Assembly (NCBI GenBank): GCA_002309675.1
Contig: DBXX01000089.1
Coordinates: forward strand, 1-19,829
DNA from: Lachnospiraceae bacterium UBA1201
GTDB lineage: Bacteria; Bacillota; Clostridia; Lachnospirales; Lachnospiraceae
Direction: 5' to 3'
Length of the DNA stretch: 19,829 nt
Shown here: positions 7,169 through 13,653 of the stretch, one piece after another
How positions within the stretch are numbered: position 1 is the first letter of the stretch
Layout of the letters: each line of letters starts with the position of its first letter
Position numbers and translations under genes: made by a program
The notes under the pieces: generated by a model
Database searches by the model: none
Told to the model about the DNA's origin: nothing
Seen by the model: only the letters and a program-made list of their open reading frames with translations

Positions 7169-7990
7169 CTATACCAGGCAAATCGTCGCGCCGCCGGGCA
7201 CCCGCACCGCTTCGCCAAGCTCGGGATTTGTATCCGATAACTTCCGGATCCAAACATCGAGCGCGTTGGGATTATACACCGTGGTCCCGTCGGCCGAATA
7301 GATCAGACCGCGCGCGGCATTCATATAATCAACGATCTCCAGGTTAGTCGCATACCAGATGTCCTCGCGTCCGCCCATATATTCACAGAATTCTTCGATC
7401 ACGTTCCAGTTGGAGTCCCGGTCGAATTCATAGCTGTGACCCCAGACGTAAAACAGTTTCAAATACTGTGGCTTGTTGAATTCGGCAAATGTCCGGGCCA
7501 GTTTCATAAGGTTGGGATCCCCGTGATGACAGGTCGGATGCCACTCCAAGAAGTCCTGCGGCAGTTCAAAGTCGCCCGTAGGAGAAACCACCCGCGCATA
7601 AGCGATGCCCAGGTTTTTAAGGATCTGCTTTACCCTCGCATCGTACGCGCCATTCGGATAGGAATGTCCGCGGATCAGCCTTCCGGTCAGCCGCTCCAGG
7701 TTCTTTCGATCCTCCAGGATCTGCGTCACAACTGCCGTGTCGGAAAGCCCCGTAAGCGTCGGATGGGTCAATGAATGCGTCGCGATCTCATGCCCTTCGT
7801 ACAGCCGGGCTGCCTCTTCGCGCATGCGCACGAGCTCCGGATCCATCCAGCCGGAATTCAAGTGAAACGTTCCCCGTATCCCGAATTTATTAAGGATCTC
7901 CACCAGTCTGCGATCCTGGCTCCGGCCGTCGTCGTAGCTTAAGGTGAGTGCCTTGGATCTACCGCCCGGAAATGTTATATAACTGAACAT
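7169..7990 (-). CDS. Polysaccharide deacetylase family protein (NodB fold)
   Basis: This 273-residue NodB-homology protein has motif 1 as LSYDDG (17-22, catalytic and metal Asp D20/D21), motif 2 as HSLTH (72-76, zinc ligands H72 and H76), and a motif-3-like SYPNGAYD around 109-116. Members remove N-acetyl groups from chitin- or peptidoglycan-type sugars or act on other amides. There is no signal peptide, unlike cell-wall deacetylases, so a cytosolic substrate is likely. GAGGGGG 4 nt before the ATG supports the start. It is the last gene of the run starting at 9697, 20 nt after the DNA glycosylase. I see no terminator after it. Confidence 0.88.
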   Translation of the reverse strand: MFSYITFPGGRSKALTLSYDDGRSQDRRLVEILNKFGIRGTFHLNSGWMDPELVRMREEAARLYEGHEIATHSLTHPTLTGLSDTAVVTQILEDRKNLERLTGRLIRGHSYPNGAYDARVKQILKNLGIAYARVVSPTGDFELPQDFLEWHPTCHHGDPNLMKLARTFAEFNKPQYLKLFYVWGHSYEFDRDSNWNVIEEFCEYMGGREDIWYATNLEIVDYMNAARGLIYSADGTTVYNPNALDVWIRKLSDTNPELGEAVRVPGGATICLV

Positions 7991-8010
7991 ATGTCCCCCT
8001 CTCTGCTTAC

Positions 8011-8505
8011 TTAAAGCACCTTATCGATCTCCTCACTCCAGCCCTCGACGAGCCGCTCCACGCTCCACGCGGCATTGGCAGGGCTCGTGGAAGGCAGGCA
8101 GACCGCTTGCACGCCGGTCTTCGGTTCGGTATATTTTTTGTAGTATCTCTCCGCCGTCTTTCCGTTTACGAAGATGCCCCGAATGCCTGCATGGTCCAGG
8201 ATGGCCGAAAGATCATTGGCCGTAACATTGGTTATGCTGGAATCCGCGGAGCCTTCGATGTCGCAGGAACCGATCACGTCCCACATGGCGATCCGATGCT
8301 TCGTCAGGAAGGCCTTCTTCTGCGGAATCGTGACCGGCTCGGCGTCTTCAAACACCTGGGCGATCACCTTCCAGAAGCGGTTTTGCGGATGCCCGTAGAA
8401 AAACATCTGCTCCCTGGATTTTACCGACGGAAAACTGCCCAGTATCAATATTCTCGAAGCCCGGTCGTAAAACGGCGGGATCGGATGCGTAATATGCTCT
8501 CTCAT
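8011..8505 (-). CDS. DNA-deoxyinosine (hypoxanthine) glycosylase, UDG superfamily family 6
   Basis: This is a 164-residue uracil-DNA-glycosylase-fold protein. GSFPSVKSRE (23-32) with FYGHPQNRFW (36-45) is the active-site loop of the hypoxanthine-DNA glycosylase group, and LPSTSPAN (137-144) is the second conserved motif. It excises deaminated adenine (hypoxanthine) from DNA in the cytosol, starting base-excision repair. The length is normal for the family. It lies 11 nt after the GNAT gene and 20 nt before the deacetylase, clearly within one operon. The subfamily call comes from motif recognition; a Mug-like G/T-U specificity is the alternative. Confidence 0.85.
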   Translation of the reverse strand: MREHITHPIPPFYDRASRILILGSFPSVKSREQMFFYGHPQNRFWKVIAQVFEDAEPVTIPQKKAFLTKHRIAMWDVIGSCDIEGSADSSITNVTANDLSAILDHAGIRGIFVNGKTAERYYKKYTEPKTGVQAVCLPSTSPANAAWSVERLVEGWSEEIDKVL

Positions 8506-8516
8506 GGTTGTCTCCG

Positions 8517-9056
8517 TTAAAATGCGGTCTCGGTCGGTCCTATGTATGTGTAGAAGCGGTAAAAGTCTTCCTCTTCATCGCCCACATCCTTATACATTTT
8601 GACTTCGGTCAGCCGAAAGCCGCACTTTTCCGCCGTCTTCCATGACGGCAGGTTCGTATCGCGGATCGTGGCAATGATCTCGTTTTCGTTGTAATGTTCA
8701 AAAAAGAACGGCAAATAGGCCTTTACCGCCTCGGTAACGTAACCTTGCTTTCGGTACGCAGAACCGGCAAAATAGCAGATCCCCACCTTCTTCAGATCCT
8801 CGAAGTACGTACAGCCGACATTTCCGACGATCTCGCCGGTTGACCTAAGTACGACCGTACACGGGATATAATCCGCCCTCGCATCGTCCTTCTTCGTCAG
8901 CTCCGCAGCTTCGGCCGCCCAGTCTCCCATCCAATCCTGAAAATCCGCATCGAAACCGATCTCACGGAGGCTTCCGTCTTTCGCCATTTCGGCAAATGCT
9001 TTTTCATCGCCCGGCTGAAACGACCGGATGATCAGGCGCTTAGTCTCTGTTTGCAT
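8517..9056 (-). CDS. GNAT acetyltransferase, RimJ/RimL-like
   Basis: This 179-residue single-domain protein starts with TETKRLIIRSF, the Acetyltransf_3 hallmark. It has the acetyl-CoA loop AYRKQGYVTEA at 100-110 and the DTNLPSWKTAEKCGF segment at 133-147. The ATG at 9056 is preferred because GAGGA lies 7 nt upstream; the frame extends to 9131 but that part overlaps the DUF1062 gene end and has no ribosome binding site. It is 11 nt upstream of the glycosylase gene. Substrate unknown. Confidence 0.88.
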   Translation of the reverse strand: MQTETKRLIIRSFQPGDEKAFAEMAKDGSLREIGFDADFQDWMGDWAAEAAELTKKDDARADYIPCTVVLRSTGEIVGNVGCTYFEDLKKVGICYFAGSAYRKQGYVTEAVKAYLPFFFEHYNENEIIATIRDTNLPSWKTAEKCGFRLTEVKMYKDVGDEEEDFYRFYTYIGPTETAF

Positions 9057-9086
9057 TTTGTATTCCTCATAGTTCTGTTTATAGTT

Positions 9087-9112
9087 ATCGGCCGGACCTG
9101 CGCCCGGCCGAT
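9087..9112 (-). repeat. Perfect 9-bp inverted repeat between DUF1062 and GNAT genes
   Basis: ATCGGCCGG and CCGGCCGAT face each other across an 8-nt loop directly after the DUF1062 stop. There is no U-run on either strand, so it is not a normal terminator. It may act as an mRNA processing or stability element within the operon. Confidence 0.5.
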
Positions 9113-9114
9113 AT

Positions 9115-9420
9115 TCATTTGAATTCAGCATTGTTTCTCTTCAAAAAATCTATATTTCTGCCATATTCCAGGGCCATGTCCATGTCGTTATCCAAAAAGC
9201 GTTCATACTGATCCGTAGGGATCTTTCCCGGGCGCACCCTTTCGTAGATCGTGAGGTTTTTGGAATGCTTGCATTTCTTGCAGCGATAGATCAGCCAAAC
9301 GTCAATGCTTTTTCCATTGGCATTTACCCTGAACTTACAGGAATTGATAAACTCCTGCTTCTTACCGCAACCTCCGCAACGATAGAATACCCGGATCTCC
9401 GAGTGATCAGACGGTCTCAA
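9115..9420 (-). CDS. Short DUF1062 protein (C-terminal half absent)
   Basis: This 101-residue protein has the DUF1062 core: two CXXC pairs (C15/C18 and C47/C50) around CKFRVNANGKSIDVWLIY, a probable zinc ribbon. As I recall the family, members are near 190 residues, with a long helical part after this core; here the chain stops soon after the LDNDMDMALEYGRN segment, so it looks truncated at the C terminus. The start is unclear. TTG at 9420 is the only usual start codon before the core. It overlaps the end of the CD3324-like gene by 14 nt in another frame, and its GAAGG is too close (2 nt). Translation probably depends on coupling. It could be a functional minimal version or a decaying gene. 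Function unknown. Confidence 0.65.
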   Translation of the reverse strand: MRPSDHSEIRVFYRCGGCGKKQEFINSCKFRVNANGKSIDVWLIYRCKKCKHSKNLTIYERVRPGKIPTDQYERFLDNDMDMALEYGRNIDFLKRNNAEFK

Positions 9421-9697
9421 TGCCTTCTCTATAGGCCGGTCTCTGATCCCTTAAGATCCTCTGAATGCTTTTTTCCGACAGGGCAAAACTGCGGGCGATC
9501 TCCGGGAGACTCATTCCGTCCTCATAGGCCTCATAGATCCTTTCGTTTCGCTCACGAAAGAACGCCTTCGCGGAGGTCAAGCTGCCCCACTCCTGCTTCT
9601 CCCTGCATGGAATATAAATCAGTTTTCCGTTTACATATTGCTGAATCGTCTCTATTAATTCTCTCGGCAGCACACTCTCTGCCTTAATATAGCTCAT
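9407..9697 (-). CDS. CD3324-like small helix-turn-helix protein (Mor-like)
   Basis: This 96-residue protein begins MSYIKAESVLP and carries a helix-turn-helix at about 60-85 (GMSLPEIARSFALSEKSIQRILRD), resembling CD3324-family proteins related to Mor-type DNA-binding domains. It is first in the operon after a perfect promoter and a structured leader. The ATG at 9697 has AGGAGG 7 nt upstream; a frame extension to 9733 lacks a ribosome binding site. It is a candidate regulator of its own operon, but its target is not shown by the sequence. Confidence 0.8.
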   Translation of the reverse strand: MSYIKAESVLPRELIETIQQYVNGKLIYIPCREKQEWGSLTSAKAFFRERNERIYEAYEDGMSLPEIARSFALSEKSIQRILRDQRPAYREGIETV

Positions 9698-9705
9698 AAT
9701 GTTCC

Positions 9706-9776
9706 TCCTAATGTTCTTTCTCTTAGGATTCATCTGAGCTTACGATTCACAATTATTTAAGCTCAGACTACTGAGC
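9706..9776 (-). promoter_or_regulatory. Mutually exclusive hairpins upstream of the CD3324-like gene
   Basis: Arm 1 GCTCAG (9776-9771) pairs with arm 2 CTGAGC (9766-9761) across a TAGT loop. Arm 2, extended as CTGAGCTTA (9766-9758), pairs perfectly over 9 bp with arm 3 TAAGCTCAG (9742-9734). The two cannot coexist. Further down, TCCTAA (9728-9723) can pair with TTAGGA (9711-9706), which covers part of the AGGAGG site of the gene. Arm 1 starts 1 nt after the leader-peptide stop, so a ribosome stalled on the leader would block arm 1 and favour 2:3. Folding was judged by eye. Confidence 0.55.
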
Positions 9777-9777
9777 C

Positions 9778-9798
9778 TTAACAACTCTGATCCTCATA
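9778..9798 (-). CDS. Putative leader peptide MRIRVV
   Basis: This 6-codon ORF lies in the leader of the CD3324-like operon and ends at TAA. AAAGGAG is at 9816-9810, 11 nt before the ATG, slightly long but workable. The M-R-I-R start closely mimics MRLR, the minimal macrolide-dependent arrest peptide described for ErmDL. It lies about 37 nt after the predicted transcription start and immediately before alternative hairpins. An ORF this short can arise by chance, so the call depends on the context. Confidence 0.45.
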   Translation of the reverse strand, partial: YEDQSC

Positions 9799-9841
9799 AA
9801 AAGATATGCTCCTTTCCTGTTTGGTAAACATATTCTCTTTG

Positions 9842-9870
9842 ATTATACGTACCCGCAGGCTGCATGTCAA
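9842..9870 (-). promoter_or_regulatory. Consensus sigma-A promoter for the CD3324-like operon
   Basis: TTGACA (9870-9865) and TATAAT (9847-9842) are separated by 17 nt, both perfect matches. They lie 35 nt after the stop of the cysteine hydrolase-GNAT gene. The predicted start near 9835 gives a leader of about 138 nt. The spacer holds a small GCAG-C-CTGC palindrome that could be an operator half. Confidence 0.9.
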
Positions 9871-9905
9871 CCTCAAGAACTCTTATAAATGAACTTGCGC
9901 CGGTA

Positions 9906-11018
9906 TCATTTTCCGTTCTGCCATTCGTTTCTCTTTATTGAATAATACATCCTGCCCTCGTACTTCCCGTCTATAAAGAAGTAATCCCGAAGGGTACCCT
10001 CATACGTAAAGCCGCATTTTTCAATCACTCTTTTGGATTTTATATTGGAGGGGCGGACGCAGATCTGAACCTTGTTGAAACCGATCGTCTCGAAACCGTA
10101 GCGAGTGACTGCCCGGGTCGCTTCCGTCGCATACCCCTTTCCCTGGTAGGCTCTGCCGATACAGTATTCGATCTCGCCCCAGCTATCGGATTTATCGACC
10201 AGGAAATAGGCGATCTGGCCAATGCATTCACCGGACTCTTTTTCAACTACAGCCCAGCGGAAGGAAAAGCCGGAATGATACGCGGTTATATATTTCTCCA
10301 GAAGGCCCTGGACTTTCTCCGGCGTATCGTAAACCGGCTCGCCGTACATTTTTTGTACCTCTTCATCTCCTGCCCAGTTTCGAAGCACCGACTGCACATC
10401 CTCCGGGCGAAACGGACGCAATAAAAGCCGCGGCGTTTTGATCTTAAGTGATCCGCAGTCGTTGATCCGGAATGGACTTTCACTCTTCTTATAAGCCTGT
10501 ATCATCCCGATCGTTTCCGAAACCGAAGGGCAGGTCGCATACCGGCCCGGCCACATGCTCTTATTGAAATAATCATATACGGTACCGGCATCCATATACG
10601 GATTGCTTCGTGTGGAATTGCAGCCTTGCGGAACGATCATTTCGAAGCCTTTTTCAAAGCCGCTTTTAACGGTCGCATCCACGCAGTAATCGGTCTGCAA
10701 ACCGACCGCGATCACCCGTTTTACATTCTTTGATCTTAAGTACAGTTCCAGCCCGGTCGATGCATGGAAAGCACTGTTGACCTTTTTATCAAAGATCTTT
10801 TCGCCGACCTTCGGAGCAACTCCGTCATAGATCTCAAACGCATCGTCTCCCTTTGAGAAGCCGGAGCCGGGACCGTCGTCATGTCTGACATAGACCACTT
10901 CGACCCCAAATCTTCGGGCTGTATCGATCAATTGCTTTACGTTGGCTTCAAACGTTTGAAAACCATAAAGCCGTTCGTCCGTAATTCCTTTTTGAACATC
11001 GATCACCAGTAAAACCAT
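9906..11018 (-). CDS. Fusion of isochorismatase-like cysteine hydrolase and GNAT acetyltransferase
   Basis: This is a 370-residue protein. Residues 1-175 form an isochorismatase-family cysteine hydrolase with the triad D7 (LLVIDVQKG), K79 (FDKKVNSAF) and C112 (GLQTDYCVDAT), all in their usual positions. These enzymes cleave amides such as nicotinamide, carbamoyl groups or isochorismate ethers. Residues 190-370 form a complete RimJ/RimL-like GNAT (LKIKTPRLLLRPF start, acetyl-CoA loop AYQGKGYATEATRA, then SNIKSKRVIEKCGF). No stop or frame change separates them, so the fusion is real unless the sequence is wrong. The ATG at 11018 starts directly at the hydrolase core with AGGAAG upstream. It lies 51 nt after the DUF1848 gene. 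The substrate of neither half is known. Confidence 0.88.
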   Translation of the reverse strand: MVLLVIDVQKGITDERLYGFQTFEANVKQLIDTARRFGVEVVYVRHDDGPGSGFSKGDDAFEIYDGVAPKVGEKIFDKKVNSAFHASTGLELYLRSKNVKRVIAVGLQTDYCVDATVKSGFEKGFEMIVPQGCNSTRSNPYMDAGTVYDYFNKSMWPGRYATCPSVSETIGMIQAYKKSESPFRINDCGSLKIKTPRLLLRPFRPEDVQSVLRNWAGDEEVQKMYGEPVYDTPEKVQGLLEKYITAYHSGFSFRWAVVEKESGECIGQIAYFLVDKSDSWGEIEYCIGRAYQGKGYATEATRAVTRYGFETIGFNKVQICVRPSNIKSKRVIEKCGFTYEGTLRDYFFIDGKYEGRMYYSIKRNEWQNGK

Positions 11019-11069
11019 AATTCTTCCTATCTCCCGGGGTTCATCCCCACCCAATAATTCTATACCTCT

Positions 11070-11996
11070 TCAGAACAGACTCTCCTGCAAGTCGATCCAC
11101 GATTCCTGCGGTACGTCATGTATTTTATCTCCTTCCATTTGATCACCGATCAAAAACGGAGACTTCGGATCATGCAACCGGTTCTGTGCAAAAACAACTG
11201 TCGGTTCTGCATTTGCATAGCAATACTTACAGAGGTGCAGACAAGTATTATAAGCCCCTATATCACAAGAAAGATAACAGGCGCACTCAGCTCGTGCGCC
11301 CTTTTTCTTAGGCGGAATCAGCCGTTTACCGATCGCCTTTTCATAATCTTGGATCCTCATGCACCCACTGCAATCTGCTCCATACGCGGCGAGTTCATCT
11401 CCTTCCGCACACGGCTTTACGATCATATCGCATTCCGATGCGATCTTTATGATCTCTTTGCCCAACCTTAATCGTTCCGGCTGTGAAACTTCTCTGGCCT
11501 CAGGGAAATTCTTTCTGACCTTAGGGTACAGATCGATAAAACTGATAACAACTGTCTTCGTATATCCTTTAAGGCTTTCCGCTATCTGGCGAAATGCATG
11601 TAAATGATACTCGAGTGTATACTTATCCGACAAAAAGATCGGATCATACCGCCATCCGATGGAATCCACCCCCACCAGATTCGATAATGTCTTGAAATCT
11701 TCTATCAGACGATGCTTATCCGGAACATTCGGCTCAATATCCCTCCCGTAGGAGGTCAATGTCACGAACCAATACTGTCCGAAACCTTTTAACAGATCCA
11801 TATAAGGGAACATCGGTGCCGGGTTCTTGGTACAAAAACCTATTACGTCAACTACAGACGGATCCAGCCGATATCGATTTACCTGGCTCGGATTATATGG
11901 ATTACGAACACATACAAATCCCTCTTTTAATCTGTTTGCGAACCATTCGGCATAAAATGCCGGTATATCGGTTCTCTGTCCTGTATTAATGATCAT
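11070..11996 (-). CDS. DUF1848 family protein with C-terminal iron-sulfur-type cysteine motif
   Basis: This 308-residue protein starts with the DUF1848 hallmark RTDIPAFYAEWFANRLKEG (8-26) and keeps GFCTKNPAPM (53-62) and a TLTSYGRDIEPN segment (79-90). Near the C terminus lie six cysteines, C238, C240, C244, C252, C256 and C259; the last three form CLHLCKYC, a radical-SAM-type CxxxCxxC. The family is uncharacterised. The ATG at 11996 was chosen by fit to the family start. Its GAGGG is 13 nt away, so initiation is weak and may use ribosomes from the GNAT gene ending 32 nt upstream. It is probably an iron-sulfur enzyme of unknown reaction. Confidence 0.85.
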   Translation of the reverse strand: MIINTGQRTDIPAFYAEWFANRLKEGFVCVRNPYNPSQVNRYRLDPSVVDVIGFCTKNPAPMFPYMDLLKGFGQYWFVTLTSYGRDIEPNVPDKHRLIEDFKTLSNLVGVDSIGWRYDPIFLSDKYTLEYHLHAFRQIAESLKGYTKTVVISFIDLYPKVRKNFPEAREVSQPERLRLGKEIIKIASECDMIVKPCAEGDELAAYGADCSGCMRIQDYEKAIGKRLIPPKKKGARAECACYLSCDIGAYNTCLHLCKYCYANAEPTVVFAQNRLHDPKSPFLIGDQMEGDKIHDVPQESWIDLQESLF

Positions 11997-12028
11997 ATCG
12001 TTTCTGTATCCCTCTGTGCTGCCTGCCG

Positions 12029-12493
12029 TTATCTGTGGATGTACAATCGCGTCTGCTCCGGCTCGTCGTCTCCCTGTGCCATGCAGAAAAACTCCCATCC
12101 GTAACGTTCGTAAAAGCCGGTGTGATCGGTCACCAGATAAAGCGGGGATACTCCCTTCTTTTTCATGTCACTGACCACGAGATCCAGAAGCTTCCCGGCT
12201 ATGCCCTGGCCGCGGTGCGCCTCCTCCGTATATACCGCGCACACATTGGGGCGCAGATCCTTTCGGTCGTGGAAATCATTTTCTATGACTCCCAGGCCAC
12301 CCACGATCTGGTCACCGAGCATACACAGGTACCATCCGTTTTTTGTCTTTCCTTCCAGGTAATCCGTCATACATTCCAGATAGGCTTCCTTCGGCACGCC
12401 CCACTTTTTATGGAACCAGTCTGCTGCCATATCTTTTAATTCCGGTCTTTCCTCCAGTGCAAAATATGTGTATTCTACGTTCGCATTGATCAT
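12029..12493 (-). CDS. GNAT acetyltransferase
   Basis: This 154-residue single GNAT domain has VYTEEAHRGQGIAGKLL (88-104) as the acetyl-CoA-binding strand and loop and TDHTGFYERYGWEF (122-135) at the usual position of the last strand. AAGGAG 9 nt before the ATG supports the start. It lies 41 nt after the S66 peptidase gene and before DUF1848. It may belong to the small-molecule (aminoglycoside-like) branch, but no substrate can be named. Confidence 0.88.
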   Translation of the reverse strand: MINANVEYTYFALEERPELKDMAADWFHKKWGVPKEAYLECMTDYLEGKTKNGWYLCMLGDQIVGGLGVIENDFHDRKDLRPNVCAVYTEEAHRGQGIAGKLLDLVVSDMKKKGVSPLYLVTDHTGFYERYGWEFFCMAQGDDEPEQTRLYIHR

Positions 12494-12534
12494 CTTTACG
12501 ATCTCCTTGATCTATTATATTCTCCTGTTATTAT

Positions 12535-13566
12535 CTAGTCCGTCGCCGATTCGAGTAACCGGATCGTTTTTTTATCCAGATCGATCTCATATTCAATACC
12601 TAACGGGAGGATTCCCGTCGGAGCGGCGTGACCTATGTTTACGTTGTAAATGATCGGTAAATCCGGACAGGCAAACTCATTTAACACGGTCCGATATACC
12701 TCTTTGTACTCCTCATAGAACGTCTCATCCTGAGGTTTTCCGACGACGATACCACGAATTCGGCTGAGGATTCCCTGCGCTCCCAGGTTTCTCAGATAAT
12801 ACTTGACCAGATCCGGACTCGGCTTTTCTTCGCTTGTTTCAACCAAGAGTATCTTATCCTGCCATTCCTCAGGCGCAGGCCATATATTAGTTCCGACGAT
12901 CATCGGGAATACGTCCAGGCATCCGCCGGATAATTTACCTCTGATGCTTCCGCTTCCCGACAGCACCTCATAATGATGCCTCTCCGGTCGTGTGCTCTTT
13001 TTCCGGTTTGCGTTTTCTTCGGACCACGGCACATGATCGTCTGACCAGTATTCGCAGGAAGGGATCTCATACCCGTTTGAATCTTCAAACAGCAGAGCTT
13101 TCACCGCATTTTCCGTATAGTCAAACATCTGAACGTACTCGCCGAATTCCGCCATGACTGACGGCCCGTAATAGGAAACCACTCCGGCTTTATTCATCAT
13201 AAAATGAGTGACCGTAGTATCCGAGTACCCCATGAAGATCTTCGGGTTGTCCCGGATGATCTCAAGATCCACATATGGCAGTAATCTTACGGAATCATCG
13301 CCCCCTATAGCACAAAAAATACCCTTAATGGATGCATCCGAGAATGCATCCATTAAGTCTTTTGCTCTAAGTTCAGGGTGTGCATAGACAAACTCGCTTC
13401 CTTTAAGAGCGTGCGGCATAGCCACGACATTTAATCCGAAATCCCGTTCCAGACGCTCTTTCGCAATGTGATATTTGTGAATCAGACCTGCGTCACCCAG
13501 TCCGCCCCATGACAGGCTTACGATCGCGACCGTATCTCCCTTTTTCAATCGTTTCGGTTTTATCAT
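12535..13566 (-). CDS. S66 family serine peptidase (LD-carboxypeptidase / MccF-like)
   Basis: This 343-residue cytosolic protein has the S66 catalytic triad: S115 in FMGYSDTT, E243 in LLVETSEE, and H313 in NIGHAAP. It keeps the AIGGDDS loop at 86-92. Members are either murein tetrapeptide LD-carboxypeptidases or MccF-type hydrolases that inactivate microcin C-like aminoacyl nucleotides. The long insertion around 165-200 and absence of a signal peptide favour the MccF-like branch, with moderate confidence. AAGGAG lies 6 nt before the ATG, which also overlaps the stop of a possible 12-codon upstream ORF. It lies 87 nt after the HAD gene. Confidence 0.87.
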   Translation of the reverse strand: MIKPKRLKKGDTVAIVSLSWGGLGDAGLIHKYHIAKERLERDFGLNVVAMPHALKGSEFVYAHPELRAKDLMDAFSDASIKGIFCAIGGDDSVRLLPYVDLEIIRDNPKIFMGYSDTTVTHFMMNKAGVVSYYGPSVMAEFGEYVQMFDYTENAVKALLFEDSNGYEIPSCEYWSDDHVPWSEENANRKKSTRPERHHYEVLSGSGSIRGKLSGGCLDVFPMIVGTNIWPAPEEWQDKILLVETSEEKPSPDLVKYYLRNLGAQGILSRIRGIVVGKPQDETFYEEYKEVYRTVLNEFACPDLPIIYNVNIGHAAPTGILPLGIEYEIDLDKKTIRLLESATD

Positions 13567-13578
13567 GATCCTCTCCTT

Positions 13579-13647
13579 GTATCAGATATGGATTCTGCCA
13601 TAATTTATCCCCACTGAACTCTATTCATCCATCCGTTAACCTGATAC
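13579..13647 (-). repeat. Inverted repeat and possible short ORF in the S66 peptidase leader
   Basis: GTATCAG (13647-13641) and CTGATAC (13585-13579) are perfect 7-bp inverted arms. The second arm lies just before the AAGGAG site of the S66 gene. A 12-codon ORF (MAESISDTRRGS) starts between the arms and ends at a TGA overlapping the S66 ATG, which would couple the two. Its own ribosome binding site (GGGGA) is poor. Confidence 0.35.
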
Positions 13648-13653
13648 TCCCTA

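Noticed and set aside
9087..9112. Inverted repeat as a transcription terminator
   Set aside because: No U-run follows on either strand and the operon continues with 58 nt spacing.
11030..11047. 5-codon ORF MNPGR before the cysteine hydrolase-GNAT gene
   Set aside because: Its only purine-rich stretch touches the ATG, and no alternative structures or promoter accompany it, so it is probably chance.
12514..12519. TATAAT on the minus strand before the GNAT gene
   Set aside because: It has no usable -35 box, and the transcript would begin at or inside the ribosome binding site, leaving too short a leader.
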